64,000 bases of DNA from Scatophagus argus. Its lineage: Eukaryota > Chordata > Actinopteri > Scatophagidae. The notes under the pieces were generated by a model, which saw nothing but the letters and a program-made list of their open reading frames with translations, did not search any database and was not told the origin of the DNA. The stretch's first letter is position 1. Each line of letters opens with the position of its first letter. Made by a program: the position numbers and the translations under genes. Of the stretch, positions 1 to 20,858 are shown piece by piece. Where the stretch lies: assembly GCF_020382885.2 (NCBI RefSeq), contig NC_058511.1:1979001-2043000 (forward strand), in the 5' to 3' direction.

Positions 1-887
1 GTACATCGCTGACGTCAAAGGTCTGCCGCCGCAGACTGTTCAGCTCGTCACCACGCAAAACGCTAAGCGACTTTTCCCCAAGATGAGCAGGTGCTAACAC
101 TCACAGAAAGCACACAAAGTTTCTGAGATGAGAGACTTGGCCTGAGGGGGGCGCCAGAGGGGACCTAAATCATAGTGTTCTCACTGTGCTGTTGGGCTCA
201 GCTGTGTTCTGAGCTTTATACTCACTTCAGCATGCTAACAGACATTTTTAGCACATAATGCACAAATTGCCAGTGATGTTAGCATGCTGTGATAGCACTA
301 AGCTCAGTGCACAGCCAGGGCTGACTGGAGATTAGTTTTTGAGATATTTCCTGAAATCGTGTCAGATGAAAAGTCATGAAAATTCATCCTGAGCACAAAT
401 GGCAGTCCATGACGCTAAAGGCTGAGATGATAGACTTTAGAGACAGGTGGAAACACACACAAACAAACCATCAAGGCAAACGTCAACATCAGCAGCACTC
501 AGGTTACTCGTGTGAATGATATCTGCATATAAACATGTATTCTGATCTCTGTTTCTGGAAGTAAAACCCTGAAAGTCAAAACGTGTTCAGGTCCATGTGC
601 GTTTGTTCTGTTCACCTGCGTGTCCTCGTCCCGCTGCGGCAATCTACACCAGGTGTGATTTATCTGGAAGACAAAAGGTGTAGTGTTTTGTTCACAACAG
701 TCATCATCCAAAACAGAAAATTTCCCTCCCGAGCTCACCCCTCCCAGCCAGTGATCGCCAGGCATGAGGTGAAGCGAGGTGAACAGGTGAGTAATCACTC
801 CCAGTCACGGAGCACACACATAGCGACGCTGCCTGCACCTGATAGGCCCATGCAAAGCAAACACACGAACAGGAGTGCGTCAGTGAG

Positions 888-1142
888 TCAGAACTTCTTA
901 CGCCTCTCTTCGAAGTGCCTCCTCTCTGGAAGCTTGGCGGGTGGCGACCTCTCGCTGCAGGCCGCCCTGCGCTGCGGTCCGGCGGTCAGAGCGGTGAGGA
1001 GGGCCGGGCTGGTCCGCAGGTGATTCCGGAAATGTCTCCTCTCTGCCCTCCCCCAGGACTGCCGAGGGCTCACCTCCACCTGACACCACGTCTCCCTCCG
1101 TAGGTTCAGCTCCAGGAGAGCCTGGTCCTCATTTCCGGACAT
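888..1142 (-). CDS. Small basic protein, candidate SPATA45 orthologue
   Basis: This is a single-exon ORF of 84 codons starting at ATG 1142-1140 and ending at TGA 890-888. The protein is Arg/Glu-rich, has no signal peptide or membrane segment, and carries two ERRHF-type motifs (near residues 34-38 and 73-77) plus a LNLRRETWCQVE stretch near residues 12-23. These look like constrained coding sequence rather than chance. In other vertebrates a short gene, SPATA45, lies head-to-head with FLVCR1, and this ORF is in that position and orientation, 2.2 kb from the flvcr1 start. The SPATA45 name is an inference from synteny and approximate length. Alternative: a chance ORF in CpG-rich DNA, since overlapping ORFs exist in other frames. 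Confidence 0.45.
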   Translation of the reverse strand: MSGNEDQALLELNLRRETWCQVEVSPRQSWGRAERRHFRNHLRTSPALLTALTAGPQRRAACSERSPPAKLPERRHFEERRKKF

Positions 1143-2224
1143 TGTGTGTTTGTCTTGATGTGCTTTGGGGTGTATTTCTCCTGCTGGCAGTTAGTTTGTG
1201 ATGCTGGCGTTACCATTGCAACGTGAAACCCGAAGAGCCACCTGCAAGCCAAAGATCCTTTATGCTGTAAGATGAGTTACTCCATTGAGAGTTCCCAGTG
1301 TTTTCATACATCCTATAAACTTTTATTCTCTCTCTTTGGTTGGCCATGTCAATTTTACTTTTGGTTCCATTACTCTTAAAGTTACTGCAAATCTTATGAC
1401 TCAAATAAAAGGTACAACCATGGAAAATTATAGAGATGGACCAAAAATAGAATGTATTGGCAAAGTATGATCCTGTCATGGATATTGTATTGTGTACAGT
1501 GGTTTTAAACATGAGGTCCAGGGACTCCCTGAGGTACTTGAGGGGGTTCTAGGGGGTCCCCAACAAAATGGCAGATAATTTATCTTCCCTGTAATTCTAT
1601 CCATTTCATCAGTGATGGACTGTATGAGTAGTTTGGTCACAGGCTTCATGTGCTTCCTGGAATAGAATATCTTAAAGCAAATTTCATTCAGTGACCCTGG
1701 GACAAAACCTTCTGACTGCTTAGAGGTGAAAAGCTTCCCTGCAAGAAAGTGATTGTCATGTAATGGTGTGTGTGTGTGTTTGTGTGTCTGTCTGTGTCTG
1801 TTACTGGGCAACAAGACAGGATTCAGTGACAGGAGTGAGAGCTCACCTCCATCAGGCCCAGGCTCAGTATCACTGAAGTCAGGTTATTTGATCCTCCTGT
1901 GACCGACCTGCGCACAGGGCGGTTAAGAGTTATTCCTGTTTCTTGCTTGACGGCACTTTAATGTAAATAAGCACCATGTTTGTCTTATTTTCACACATAT
2001 TGACGAAACAGGAAAGTGCGTGTGCACTAAGTGTGAGTGGGATCAGACTCGTGAAGCTTGTACCTGCGGCAGTGGAGTCCCACTGGGTCAAAGGATGATT
2101 AGGATTAGAACAGATAACAGCCTGAACATATGGACGGGCTGATTATAAGGACGATGCAGCAACTCAGGCCTGACAGGAAGCAACACACACACAGGGTCCA
2201 TATCAGTCATTTTCATTGATTTGT
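1143..2224. other. Intergenic, nothing convincing
   Basis: No coding or RNA gene is supported here. A short imperfect TG/TCTG tract sits at about 1764-1802. The segment lies between the divergent SPATA45-like ORF and flvcr1. Confidence 0.4.
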
Positions 2225-2640
2225 TATTTATGTTTAATATACATCAATCAGCCACCTGTTTAACATGTCGCAGGTCCCCCAATCACCAATCAGCCGCCCC
2301 CTTTGTGCTGCCCGAACAGCTCTGAGCTGTCAGGGTCAGGAACACAGGACCTCTGGGGGGATTTTGTGGTCACCAGCATCACAGTGTTGGATCATTTGGG
2401 TCCTGTGCACTGAGGGTGGATTCGGCTTATTCCGATGCATTCCACAGATTCTCCATCAGGTTTGGATCTGAGGAGGCTCCAGGCCGTCGTTGTGGTTTCA
2501 GACATTCCTGAGCCGTGACGGGGGTACAGTGTGCAGCTGGTCTGCACTGTTTAGGTGGATGGTGTGTGTCAAAGAACATCCACATGACTGGCAGAACCCA
2601 AAGTTCCCCTGTAGAACGCTGCACTGACTGATGCCTAATG
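2225..2640 (-). mobile_element. Degenerate Tc1/mariner-like element remnant
   Basis: The beginning, around 2245-2300 (cagccacctgtt, then a cgcaggtccccc-like stretch), and the end, around 2555-2620 (tggatggtgtgtgtcaaag, acatccacatgactggcag), resemble a Tc1-type element common in teleosts. Its transposase C-terminus would read on the minus strand. Here the frame is broken by many substitutions and an internal deletion, so it is a relic. Family assignment rests on recognition, not alignment. Confidence 0.45.
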
Positions 2641-2949
2641 TTACTCTCCTCACCTGTCAGTGCTGCTCATGTCGTGGCTGTCGGGTGTTTTTCCAACAGT
2701 TGATGAAGGCCTGAAACAGAAGTGAACATTTCAGTAACACTTCATTAACACTTAGTAACTAAGATTTAACAACAACCAAAATGATTATTAATAATAACAT
2801 TTTTATTAGTGCAGGATAGTGATATGACATAATTCAGTTCATGAGTTGAAGTGAATTATTATTAATGTTTATCTTCTATAAATGATGGGATACAACAGGC
2901 CAACATGCTGGGAGCTTATTTCACTGCACAGACTGTTGCATCATGGGAT

Positions 2950-3361
2950 CCCGGCACGTTAATGCAGTCACACAAACTGTAGCACAAGATCCTCCACGCT
3001 GTAGCTGCTCTGCTATTGGCTCGTCGGCATCGGAAGGCCGAGTGACAACGTCTGCCGAACAAAAGACAAGAGGGACCCACAGAGGCAGCCAGCCGGAGAC
3101 AGAGACGCTCCTGACGGGCGGCGTGCCGGGCCAGCGGAGTCGGACAGCACACTGCAGATACCGGAGTCTTCAAAACGAGCAGGGCGAGTTACAGCAGCCG
3201 TTCTGGTTATTCTGGTTCATATTGTAGTCATTCATCGGAGCGTCATCCGCAAGTAACCGAATGAGGAAACCGCTCTGCTTTGCGTTTTCTCGCTTCCTGT
3301 CTCGTCTATAGTTGTCATCTCTCGACTCAGCAGCGAGCGGAAAGAGTTTCAGACGAGCGTC
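2950..3361 (+). promoter_or_regulatory. CpG-rich promoter/5'UTR region of flvcr1
   Basis: CpG density rises sharply from about 2990 and stays high through the first coding exon to about 4080, in contrast to the AT-rich flanks. No TATA box is apparent. This fits a CpG-island promoter of a broadly expressed gene. The exact transcription start cannot be read from the sequence. Confidence 0.45.
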
Positions 3362-11143
<7,782 letters not shown>

Positions 11144-13489
11144 CCGTGCCAAGTCACTGCATCGCAGGACAGAAGGCCTGCTGCCCGGGATACGTGTTGG
11201 CGCCACAGTCTGTGTGACGTACATGAAGGTGCACTTGATTTTTTTTTTATTGCCAAGCATAATCTCCTCGATAAATGAAAGGCTGGAGGTTCTCGGTGTG
11301 AGCTCAGCCTAATCAAGCACAGCCACAATCTACAGTCAGATGGGTGACCAAATGTACTCTCAAAACACTTACAGAAGATGCATTACCTCCAACTGACAGA
11401 ACTTTGGGTTTCATCCTGTGTATTGGTTGAAAAGTATGCATGCAATGACATGCAGAAGAAGCTCCGCTGCACTTTATTCGTATTGTCGGCGAGGCATGGC
11501 GCTCCTGCTTTGGTTACTGTATGTAAATTCGGTCTCTAAGGAAAACAAGCTGGCCAAACAAGTTCCTGACGGTCATACAACACGTGAAGTTCCTGGAGTC
11601 TTCAGAGCCGGAGAGCCGTACTGTTTGGTTTTGTACTTCAGCCACTTCAGCCTGCTGCACAGGGCTGACATTTCCTGAGTTTACTTGAATCATCTTGAAT
11701 CAAGCTCTGGACTAAAGTTGTTGAGCACACTGCAAATGTTGTTAATGTCGCTTCATTTGGTTTCTTCTGTACATGTGACACTGGTTATGGAAACATCACA
11801 TCTGAAATCTGTTTTCAAGCTCGGTTTACATAAATCACGTTTATTTAATGCTGCACATGTCGAGTCAAGAAGGAGCTGCGAATCACTTTACCTGTAAAAT
11901 AACGGGCCAGTGCTTTGGCCAATGATACGACAGCAAGTCCGAGGAGGCACCTGGAAGTAAATGCAGCTCAAGTCTGAAACCATCCGGAAATCCTCACAGG
12001 TTTTCTTTTGCAGCTTCCTCTTTGACACGGGTTTACATGTGGCTTTCATATGCTGTCATCCACAAATAGGAGTTCAGTTCTTCCACTGTGACTGACGGCA
12101 CCTACCTGCTACAGGTAAAACAAACAAACAAACAGGCTTTGTAAAGTAAGGTTGTTCCACATACCAGATTGTAAAATGGCTTTGATATGCTGGCATCAGC
12201 GAGCTCGTGACATTCATTTCTTTCACCTCTAGCAATTTTTTTTGGTCAAGTCCAAAGTCACGGACTTGTTTAGACATAAAGTAAAGTAAAACAGAACATT
12301 TGCTGTATAGAACATGTGGCTGGCTTGTACAAACGCTTCACAACAACACGACTGTGCTGACACAAACTGCAGTGGACAAACAGAACGTGAACGTGTTCTG
12401 TGCACAAAACAAAACGAAACGCACGCACAACTTCCAGTTTTCTACCCACATTCACGTTTTCGCACGTGTTTTTAACACTGACTTCTGTGGATGTTGCTGA
12501 CCCAGGCTACTGACAGAAGCGTAGCGCCACCTCGTGGCTTTTCTGTGGTAGCAGCAAAGCAGACCTGGTGGGCGGGAGAAGCACAAATGTGTTCAGTTCT
12601 TTGTGTAACAGAAAAAAGATTTTAATTTATTCTCGGATCAGTTGACTCCTTTTATTTTTGTTCGAATTGTAGGATAATTTCTGGTTTTTGTAGCCCATTT
12701 ATAACTCCAAGTATCCTTTTTTTAACTGTGAATGAATGTTGCCAACTTTTACAGTCTGAAACTTACTTCAACTTTTGTGTCTGTTCAGATTCTACAATAT
12801 TAAGTAGTTACTGTCAAGAGTACAATGTTTGCAAGATTTCAAAATGAAGTAGTAGTCAGCAGTACTGTTTGTTATTGAGTTTTGGCATTTGACAATGATG
12901 TGTTATTTTAAGACATTTTTACAAAATGATCATCAGAGAGGCATTTCACGTATTTTACTTTCTGTACATACCTTCAACATGGTAACAAACCACTGTTAAA
13001 TCTTTATGTCTAAAGTGTTTATCTGGTTATTTTTTTTACATGTTTTCTGTTCTAACAACACAGCAACAAAACGTTTATCGATCGTTGTTGTCTTTTCATA
13101 AGGTTACATAGTTTATTTGTCTTGTCGGGTTAGGCCATTTATTAATCTCCGTTAGTAACTTTATGAAAGAGTTAATGAAAACTGATGCTGAGAATTCATC
13201 TGATTAGACACTTCTTGACGTGCTTTCATACTTTAAAACTGCCTCTTCTCTCATGTTTGATGAACCACATTTCTGTCCTGTTTTCATCATTTCTCTGTAT
13301 GACCAAAATAGATTTCACAACTGACCAGGAAAGGATGTCATGTACTGGATACTCTATTAAACTGGCCCTGCTGTAGCCACGAAACAGAAATTCAGAGGCT
13401 TTTTTTACAATGTCTGCCAATGTATGAAACATTTCTGGGTGGCAGGATGTGTTAGTCTGTCTCTCTCTACCTTCCAACACATCCATCCA
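11144..13489 (+). other. flvcr1 3' flank and presumed 3'UTR
   Basis: No coding gene is supported. The AT-rich, repeat-poor stretch after the flvcr1 stop may be a long 3'UTR. The first plausible poly(A) signal is ATTAAA at 13356-13361; no AATAAA was found earlier. There is no direct evidence that transcription extends this far. Confidence 0.35.
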
Positions 13490-14000
13490 TTCTGCTCAGC
13501 AACAACCCAGTTGGTGTTTTTCTGAGGTGGTGCTGTTTGTGAAGTCTGTGGACTTCAGTGAAATTCCCACAACACTGTCCTGATGGTTTGGCTCACGCTT
13601 TTTTGCAAACTGCTTCCGTTCTCTCATATTTGAAGGGTTTCCTCTTCCAGGCAGTGTCCAGATCTCCCCACAGGGTCACGTGTCCGTTTTGCTGCATGTA
13701 TTGGATCATTGTGCTGCTGGAGGACCTTCAGTGGGGGACACAGCTTTGTGGACAACGTGCTCCAGGAAACGTCCGGCAATTTCCTGATTTCACAAAGCCA
13801 GGTACAGATTCAAGGCAAGCTTTCTGCCGACTTAAAATTCATGGGATTCACATGATTTGCAATAAGCTCTAATTTGATCTCATCAGACTTACAGGAAGAT
13901 TTTGGCTTTTTCGGGTGTGTTTTAGCAAACTCCATCTGGGCTTTCTTGGCTCTCAGCAGTGGGGTCCTCCTGGGTCTCCTACTACATAATAGGGATGTCA
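13490..14000 (-). mobile_element. Tc1/mariner-type transposase relic
   Basis: On the minus strand 13810-14001 reads RRPRRTPLLRAKKAQMEFAK, then an SDEIKLELIANHVN-like stretch. This resembles the HTH-linker/first catalytic-domain region of Tc1 transposases, where the canonical text is a WSDET-type motif. Further decayed sequence continues to about 13500. No terminal repeats were identified and stop codons interrupt the frame. Confidence 0.5.
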
Positions 14001-15478
14001 CCAGTCCAGAGAATAGGTGTCTGTTATCATGTTTTCCATAGAAAATTTCAGTTCAGACACTGGGAAGTTGGAGAATCTTCTTAGCTGTCATAAAAGCTTG
14101 AAACAGATTATATGCAGATGACACGACTTTGTATGTTTCTGTGGAATTGAAGGATGCTGAGTAACTTCACGATAATGAAAGCATTTTGCCAGTGTCTTCA
14201 TATTACGCAGTGTAAAAACATTTCCTCTTGAACTACACTCAAAACAATATCCAGTCTCTCTGCAGTGACAGCTGAAGGATTACATGCTCATCCATAAGTT
14301 GAAACAAACTTTTAGACATTTAATCTTATAAAAAAAATATCTTTAAATCTTTCGGGTGATCTTAAAGACCATTGATCAGTACAATCAGATGTGCTTGTAG
14401 TAATTAGAAATGTGGTAGAATCTGTGGTATTACTGTCACTGGAGAAGCACAGCAAGTTAAGAAAGTACATTTCTGTAAATGCTGATTCACTGAGCCTGAC
14501 TGTGTTAAGATTTCTTGCTCACTATTTCCTATTCATCTGGATACCTGATGCTGTTTTATACAGAAACTCGACCACAAAAAAGGAAATTGCATCATCACCT
14601 AGTGTGACAAAACATTTTATAGAACGTTGCATGTTTCAACAGAACAGATGCACAATGGAAAATGAAATAACACCAGACTTGGTTGAATATTTAATTAGGT
14701 GGTGTCAGAAGTTAACTGACATCACCATTTGCCCTCCAGAAGGCTTCAGTAGTTGATGTGCTGGGTTTTCTCCCAGAAACCAACAAATACTCTCACATTA
14801 ACCTGAATGTATGCTAGTACACAACTCACTTACCCTCTCGTGTTAGTGCAGAGGTGAACAACATTTTCTTTTCCTGGTTGGATACTGTGATCCTGTGCCT
14901 CAATATAAACTGAATGTGTACACCAAATATAACAGCGGCATCTAGTGGTGCTCAGGGACAATCACAGGAGCAGGATCATTACTGGAGGAAAGTCATAGTC
15001 ACAGTTTCAGCACATCAGCACAGTGCAGATGGTCTCAAGGATTAAAAAAAAAACTCCAGAAATCATGACCTGATTAGATAATCCACAGACATTGTAGACA
15101 CTTTCATGTAGGAACTATTTTCTTTCTGCCAAACTGCACAGAATGAAACATGCAAGTGCTCCTGGAGGCTCATGCTCATGACAGGACAGCATGGAAACGT
15201 GGATGGCAACCTCCTCTACTGAGCTCTAATGTTACATAGCTTAGTTAGCTTAGTTAGCTAGCTTCTCGTCCATGAGTAGATGCACCTTTCTTTCTGCACT
15301 GAGATACAGAGTGGAAAAGGTTCCTCTCCTCCGATTGCAAATAGAAAATTGCAGTTCAGAAATGGGCAATCTTTTCTCTTTTTGTTGTGAGAATGAAATG
15401 AAGGGCTCGAGTTAAGTGATTGGTCTCCATGCTGATGATTTTATGTGTAATAAAATGAATTGTTTTTAATCTTTCCAG
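14001..15478. other. Intergenic, nothing convincing
   Basis: AT-rich sequence with no supportable gene. I searched it for a signal-peptide exon that could serve the V exon at 15479 and found none with a good donor and matching phase. Confidence 0.4.
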
Positions 15479-15799
15479 TGTTCATCAGTGGATACCCAAC
15501 TGTAATCTACAAAAGAGATGGACATGATGCCATCCTGCCCTGTGGAGAGACATCACCCGCAAACACAAAATGCTCCATTTTTTTGTGGCTTTACAGCATA
15601 GATCCATCTACGTCTCTTATTGTGCCTGTTGGAGGAAGAATTGCAAAGAAGAGCTCAGGCCAGGCTGCCAGGCTGAGTCTGGGCGCTGGCTGCTCTCTGG
15701 TAATTACAAACGTCACTGCTGAGGATGCTGATCTCTATACCTGTCGTCTGGGGACGACCCCTGATCAGGATGCACCTGTGTTTCTAAGTGTTCTCACAA
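15479..15799 (+). pseudogene. Orphan immunoglobulin V exon (duplicate of receptor E V exon)
   Basis: A 321-base open exon with a strong acceptor (tctttccag) and donor (gtgagt) in phase 1-1. It is identical in length and very similar in sequence to the V exon at 17817-18137. It keeps the V-domain cysteines (ILPCG, KCSIF, GCSLVI, YTCRLG), the conserved Trp and the AEDADLYTC motif. No leader exon precedes it, and no C-type or membrane exon lies between it and the next leader at 17229. It may be a duplicated exon cut off from its gene, or belong to a transcript with a leader upstream of the window section I could recognise. The coding sequence itself is undamaged. Confidence 0.6.
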
Positions 15800-17228
15800 G
15801 TGAGTCTCATTTCCACAAAAACCAGCTGAGCTTTCAATAAACGAAAGAGCTACTTAAGAGTTTAACGTAAAGGAATTCAGCTGTTACATCTCACACTGGT
15901 TTAAACCACACATGTTCAAAGACTGAAATGATTATGACCAGAGGATAATGCATGACTCTGGTGATGCTCTCATTTTTCCTCTGGGGCCACCATGAGGTTT
16001 AAATTTGTGCTTTTAACTGGCATTTATCACCTAATAAACACAATGAAATGTGTAACACACATTCATGGAAAAAAAAAATTGCAAAAGTGGTTTAAATCTG
16101 CAAGCTCTCTAATGGCCAGCAGAGGGCAACACCACTGGTTACTTGTTATGAGAAAGTGAAGCTACTTCTCATTTGATTTATTACCTCAGTAAACCGTTTC
16201 CTTTATGTTGAGCTCCATTCAAGTCATCTTCAATACAACATGATGTTCATTTAGTAAATAATGGTCCCCTTTAGAGTGACAGTAAAGCAGGTTATGCTTT
16301 AGGGCAGGGCCACCTGGGGATTGACGGGCTGCTACCACAGCGTGTGCCAGAGCTCTTTGTCAGATCCACATGGTGTCCTCCCTAACTCCACCCCCTTACT
16401 GCAACACTGGGCCCTTCTGGCTTCAAAAAACCAAGAATGCAGGATGATGACATGGCAAGTTTGCTGGAGTCTCTTATTCTGTTCCTATTCTGTTTTTGGT
16501 TTCTTTTCAAACACCATACTTCCTCTTTTGATTGCCCCATATACATGACTAAATGGAAATTGCAACATTTCCATTACCGAGTCCTGTGAAAAACAGATCA
16601 CAGAAATAAAGGTTAGTTACAATTCATAACACTGCAGTTTATGTACTTCACTGTAAAAATATTTTGACTTTTGGCACTGAAAACAATTTGTTAAGAGAAA
16701 AACGAAACACTAATGACACTTAAACCCTTCGTCTCCACACCAAAATGGGGACATAAAGTACCAAAGTACACGTTCACCAAAACAATACAAGGATTAAGTT
16801 TGTCTTTCCAGAATCTTGACATTTAAAGAAACAAGATTTTTAGCTGACAGAAAAAAATGAAGATCCTGATGTGCTTTATCATACTGTGTACTGTGGCATA
16901 CTGTGAATACTCTCCCTGCAGAGTACAATCCACGTCCCCTGTCGAGTCACTTTACGCACTGTGGCACTTCTGTTTGAGGGATTCTGCTGAAGGCGTATGT
17001 CAAAGTGAGGAACACAACAGAAGTTTGAGAAATAAGTTTCTTTTGATTGTGGCTGTGGGCTTAAAGCGAACACAGAAGTGATGTAAGCCTCTCTGTCTGG
17101 TGTGTGCAACAGGCCGAGTGGGATGGCTTTTGCTGTTTCTCATGTTGTTCTCACTCGGTATGTCATCCATAAAGGGGAGATCACAGGTAGACAAGTGTCA
17201 CACAATGTCGACAGGCGGTGAGCACAGA
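15800..17228. other. Between the orphan V exon and receptor E
   Basis: No coding exon with acceptable splice sites was found. The stretch is AT-rich. Confidence 0.4.
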
Positions 17229-20200
17229 ATGTCTCTGCTGGAATTAATCTTAATTTGTGCACTTCAGTTTGAAGGTAAAGCTCTGGTTGTTTATTTCACT
17301 GTGAATTCATTTGAAATGTTCATGACTTTTAAATAAGAAAGAAAATGTCACATTTTTTGCTTTAAGAAGTCACTTTGATGAGCTGTGATAAACCCATTAA
17401 GTAAAAATGAGCCAGCAGCTGTGTGAGACCAAAGCAGGATAGTAATTAAGACTGAGGTACTTTCAGACGGATTCTGACATGTAAACGATGATCAAGTTGT
17501 CTGTTTGCTCTCTCTGCTCTCTGTTGTGATGAAATATTCAAGTGCTTACAACATAACTTGATGCCCTTAGAGATCGGAAAGGATAATGAAAAAAACAAAA
17601 CAAAGACCGCAATGACATCAGAGCTGCAGATTTTATTTGTCACAGTCAGCCTTGATTTATTCTGATCAGCTGATGCCTTTTGTTTTTATTATTACTGAGG
17701 CATAAATGAAAATGACTCAACACAACCACTAGAGAGCAGAGGAGGGTCATGTTCACTGTTTAGTCTGCAAGCACATGGAGTCACTTCCTAAACAACATGC
17801 CTCTTTATCTTTCCAGTGTGCATCAGTGGAAACCCAACCAGAATGTACAAAAGAGATGGACAGGAAGCCATCCTGCCCTGTGGAATGGCATCACCCTCAG
17901 ACACAACATGCTCCAATTTTTCCTGGCTTTACAACAGAGATACATCTAAGACTTTGAATGTGTATGTTAGAGGAAGAATTGCAAAGGAGAGCTCAGGCCG
18001 GGCTGCCAGGCTGAGTCTGGGTGCTGGCTGCTCTCTGGTCATTACAAACGTCACTGCTGAGGATGCTGGTCTCTATACCTGTCGTCTGGGGACGACCCCT
18101 GATCAGGATGCACCTGTGTTTCTAAGTGTACTCACAAGTGAGTCTCATTTCCACAAAAACTCATTGAGACCCATTTTTGTCATTTGATTTTAGAAGAAAA
18201 AAAAATGTCAGTTTGTATCAAATTGTCTTACTGAACCTGAAAGGTCGTGATTCTGTTTAGTTCAGCCCATCTTATTTTTTGTCTCGTTTTAAAACAAATG
18301 AGACAAAAGATGAGTAGAAAGTTATCGTGGCCTTTGATTACAGTCGCAAACATTTTTCTTTTAACAGTCATCACTTGTTTTCTCTCAGTCTCTTCATCTC
18401 CACCAGAAGCTGGTCAAAAGAGGGACGGTGAGGTCACACTGAACTGCTCTCTGGTCAGATACAGCACACTCGGTCCTTGTAAACAGGACAGCATCCGCTG
18501 GGTGAATGAATCAGGAACTCTGCTGCATGGTGAAGGTGTTGGGCACAAGTTCCTCGGACAGAAGAACTGTTTGTCTCTTCTCTCTGTGAGTCAGAGTGGC
18601 CTCAGCAGGAAGTACACCTGCCAGCTGCTTGATGAGGAGAACAAAGTACTGATAGACGCTGACTACACACCTGATGGTCAGAAAGAACAAACTAACTCAG
18701 GTAAGATAATAAGCAGACCACAGCCATACAAAGCTGAGGTGTTCTTCTGTACACGACGGTTTGTTGATCAGGAGAACAAAAGCTAAGAGATGATGAGCCA
18801 GACATGTGAAATTAGGACGAGATTAAAATCATTTGACCATCAACCTTTTCTGATCATCCTCTGACTACAGATCAGACCTCCATCACCATCATCGCTGCAG
18901 TGGTCGGGGCGGTGGTGGTGTTGGTGGTGTTGGTGGTGGTGGTTATTGCTGCTGTTCTCATCAAATACAGGCAGAGAGCCAAAGTGACAGAAGGTCAGTA
19001 AAACATAAAACACAGTCTGTCTTTGAACCACTGATTGTATATAAAGATGGACAGCATGGCAGCTGAATCCAACACCTCTGTATTGCCCCCTGGTGGCTGG
19101 CTGCAGTAAAGGTTAGATGGCTTCATTTTGTACAGTGGGAGGAAGTTGAGACACTACATCCATCTTCCATATGCCAGTGGTTTAAATATAATGTGATACA
19201 CATAAAGTACAACACAATGAGATATGCTCTGCTGTGATACATGATTTGATCCGCAGCCTGCCATCACGTCCAACTTTCCAGAGGCGCCCCATTTATCCTC
19301 ATTGCTTCCACATATTCATGTGTTTTTTGTAAAGATGGTCACGTAGGGAGGGACCTGCGGCAGACATCGATTGGCTTTTAAAGGAGCCAATAGCAGTAAA
19401 TTTGTGTCACTGCCGTCATGCAGCTCGATGTCCGGTTAGCTGAGTCTGACTGGGAGCTCACAGAGACCAGGATTAATGTGAGCAGGGCTTGTCAAACACG
19501 GACTGAGTGTGTACAAAATGATCATATTTGATGACTAATCTCTGAAATTTTACCTTTTGTTCCAGATGTGCAAAAGCCAAGTCAGCAGCCTGTGAGTAAT
19601 ATGTGGCACAATCACAGGAGAAAAACCAGCTGAGCTGTTTCACCGTCAGATTCATACGCTTTCTGAAGTTTCCAACTCCTCACTTTTAGATTTGGTTTAA
19701 TTGAGATGTTAGAAGAAGCCTGGAAGCAGCAAATGTTCGTCAGTGGTTCACTGATCCGGGAATACTAATTCATCTGGATTCATCAGCAAAACTATCCAGC
19801 AAAATCCTGACTATCAATTCATGTGAGAGAAAGCTTCACAATCAGCATATTCACTTCCTGTTTGTGAATCCTTTGGCCACCAGTCGATGTAACTTCCAGG
19901 AGAGTCAGAGAGTGAGGAAGGTAGTCTGTGAACTGGACTGAATGTAACATGAAGGAAACTAAAAGGTTTCTCTCGTCCTTTAAAGTTTCTGCCTGAGTCA
20001 CGTCAGAGTTTCATCTGTAAAGCCGGTTGTTTAACAGTGGAGACAAAAAGCTCCCATGATCCCACGCTGCTTACGTCTTTTGCTTTAACTGAACCAGGAG
20101 AAGCCACACGCTTTGTGGTTAAGCTGTTCAGCAGATGCCAAGCACAAAAGTGACTTAGCAGTCCAGATTTCACAGTGATGTTAGAGCGTGTAAAGGAACA

Positions 20201-20858
20201 TGAGTGACAATGACAAGTTGAGGTTAACCACAGCGAATCACCTGCGGTCGCTGCTGCTACATCAGCACACACGCAGGAAGTCTCTTTGTCTTTGTACTTG
20301 TGTGCATTTTCGCATGTGGCTAAGAAACTTGTGTACCTTTTGTGTTTGTACAGAGCTGCCATGTTGTTTGCACTCAGGATGAGCCGGAGAGCAACCTGAC
20401 ATACATCACCATCAGCCACGCTAACCAACAGGCCTCCTCTAGGCAGAAGGTGAGTGATTTAAACTCCTATATTAGCTCAGCTCTAGTTTCCTGCTTCAGG
20501 TTTAATTTGCTCTGCTCTGCGAGTTATTGCAGCCTGCAGCATGTGCTCACATTTGTGTTCATTATAAATCTCTCCGCGACAGACCAAAGTGTGTTTCCAG
20601 TTTTGTGACTGCAGTGTCAACGTGACAGTTTTCTCGTGCACAGCTGGCCTCATAAAGAAACAAGATTATTGATTATTGATGGTCATATATGGTCCTGATG
20701 TGTCTGAAAAGTGCTCACCACAAGGTGACTGGAATCATGTTAGACCTCCGCTTTGTGCCATACAGATCAGAAAGGCAGAGGAAGTCACTTATTCCACAGT
20801 GAAGACACCAGACAAAGATCCCAGCAGCCTGTACAGCTCCGTCGGCTGGCCAAAATAA
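17229..20858 (+). CDS. Receptor E: two-Ig-domain membrane receptor with three ITIM-like motifs
   Basis: Exons: 17229-17274 (signal peptide), 17817-18137 (V domain), 18389-18700 (C-like domain), 18871-18993 (transmembrane), 19566-19591, 20354-20449 and 20766-20858. Extracellular exons are phase 1-1 and tail exons phase 0, giving 338 residues. The V domain has four cysteines (ILPCG, TCSNFSW, GCSLVI, YTCRLG), the extra pair resembling CD300/pIgR-like folds. The C-like domain also has four. The membrane helix is very Val-rich (AAVVGAVVVLVVLVVVVIAA) and is followed by KYRQR. The tail contains LTYITI, VTYSTV and SLYSSV, each fitting S/I/V/LxYxxI/V/L, so recruitment of SHP-type phosphatases and an inhibitory role are expected. 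An upstream in-frame ATG exists, but MSLLELILICAL is the better signal start. The fish subfamily name cannot be fixed by eye. Confidence 0.85.

Noticed and set aside
583-1023. Plus-strand 146-codon ORF upstream of flvcr1
   Set aside because: Low-complexity, Arg/Ser/Pro-rich translation with no domain. It is antisense to the better-looking 84-codon ORF and has no splice or promoter support.
16857-17081. Possible signal-peptide ORF (MKILMCFIILCTVAYC) between the V exons
   Set aside because: The start looks like a leader, but no donor of matching phase to a V exon is apparent, and the leader at 17229 fits better.
19473-20001. Minus-strand ORFs repeated at 46528-47056
   Set aside because: They recur only because the palindrome arms are duplicated. 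The translations show no domain and overlap receptor E introns.
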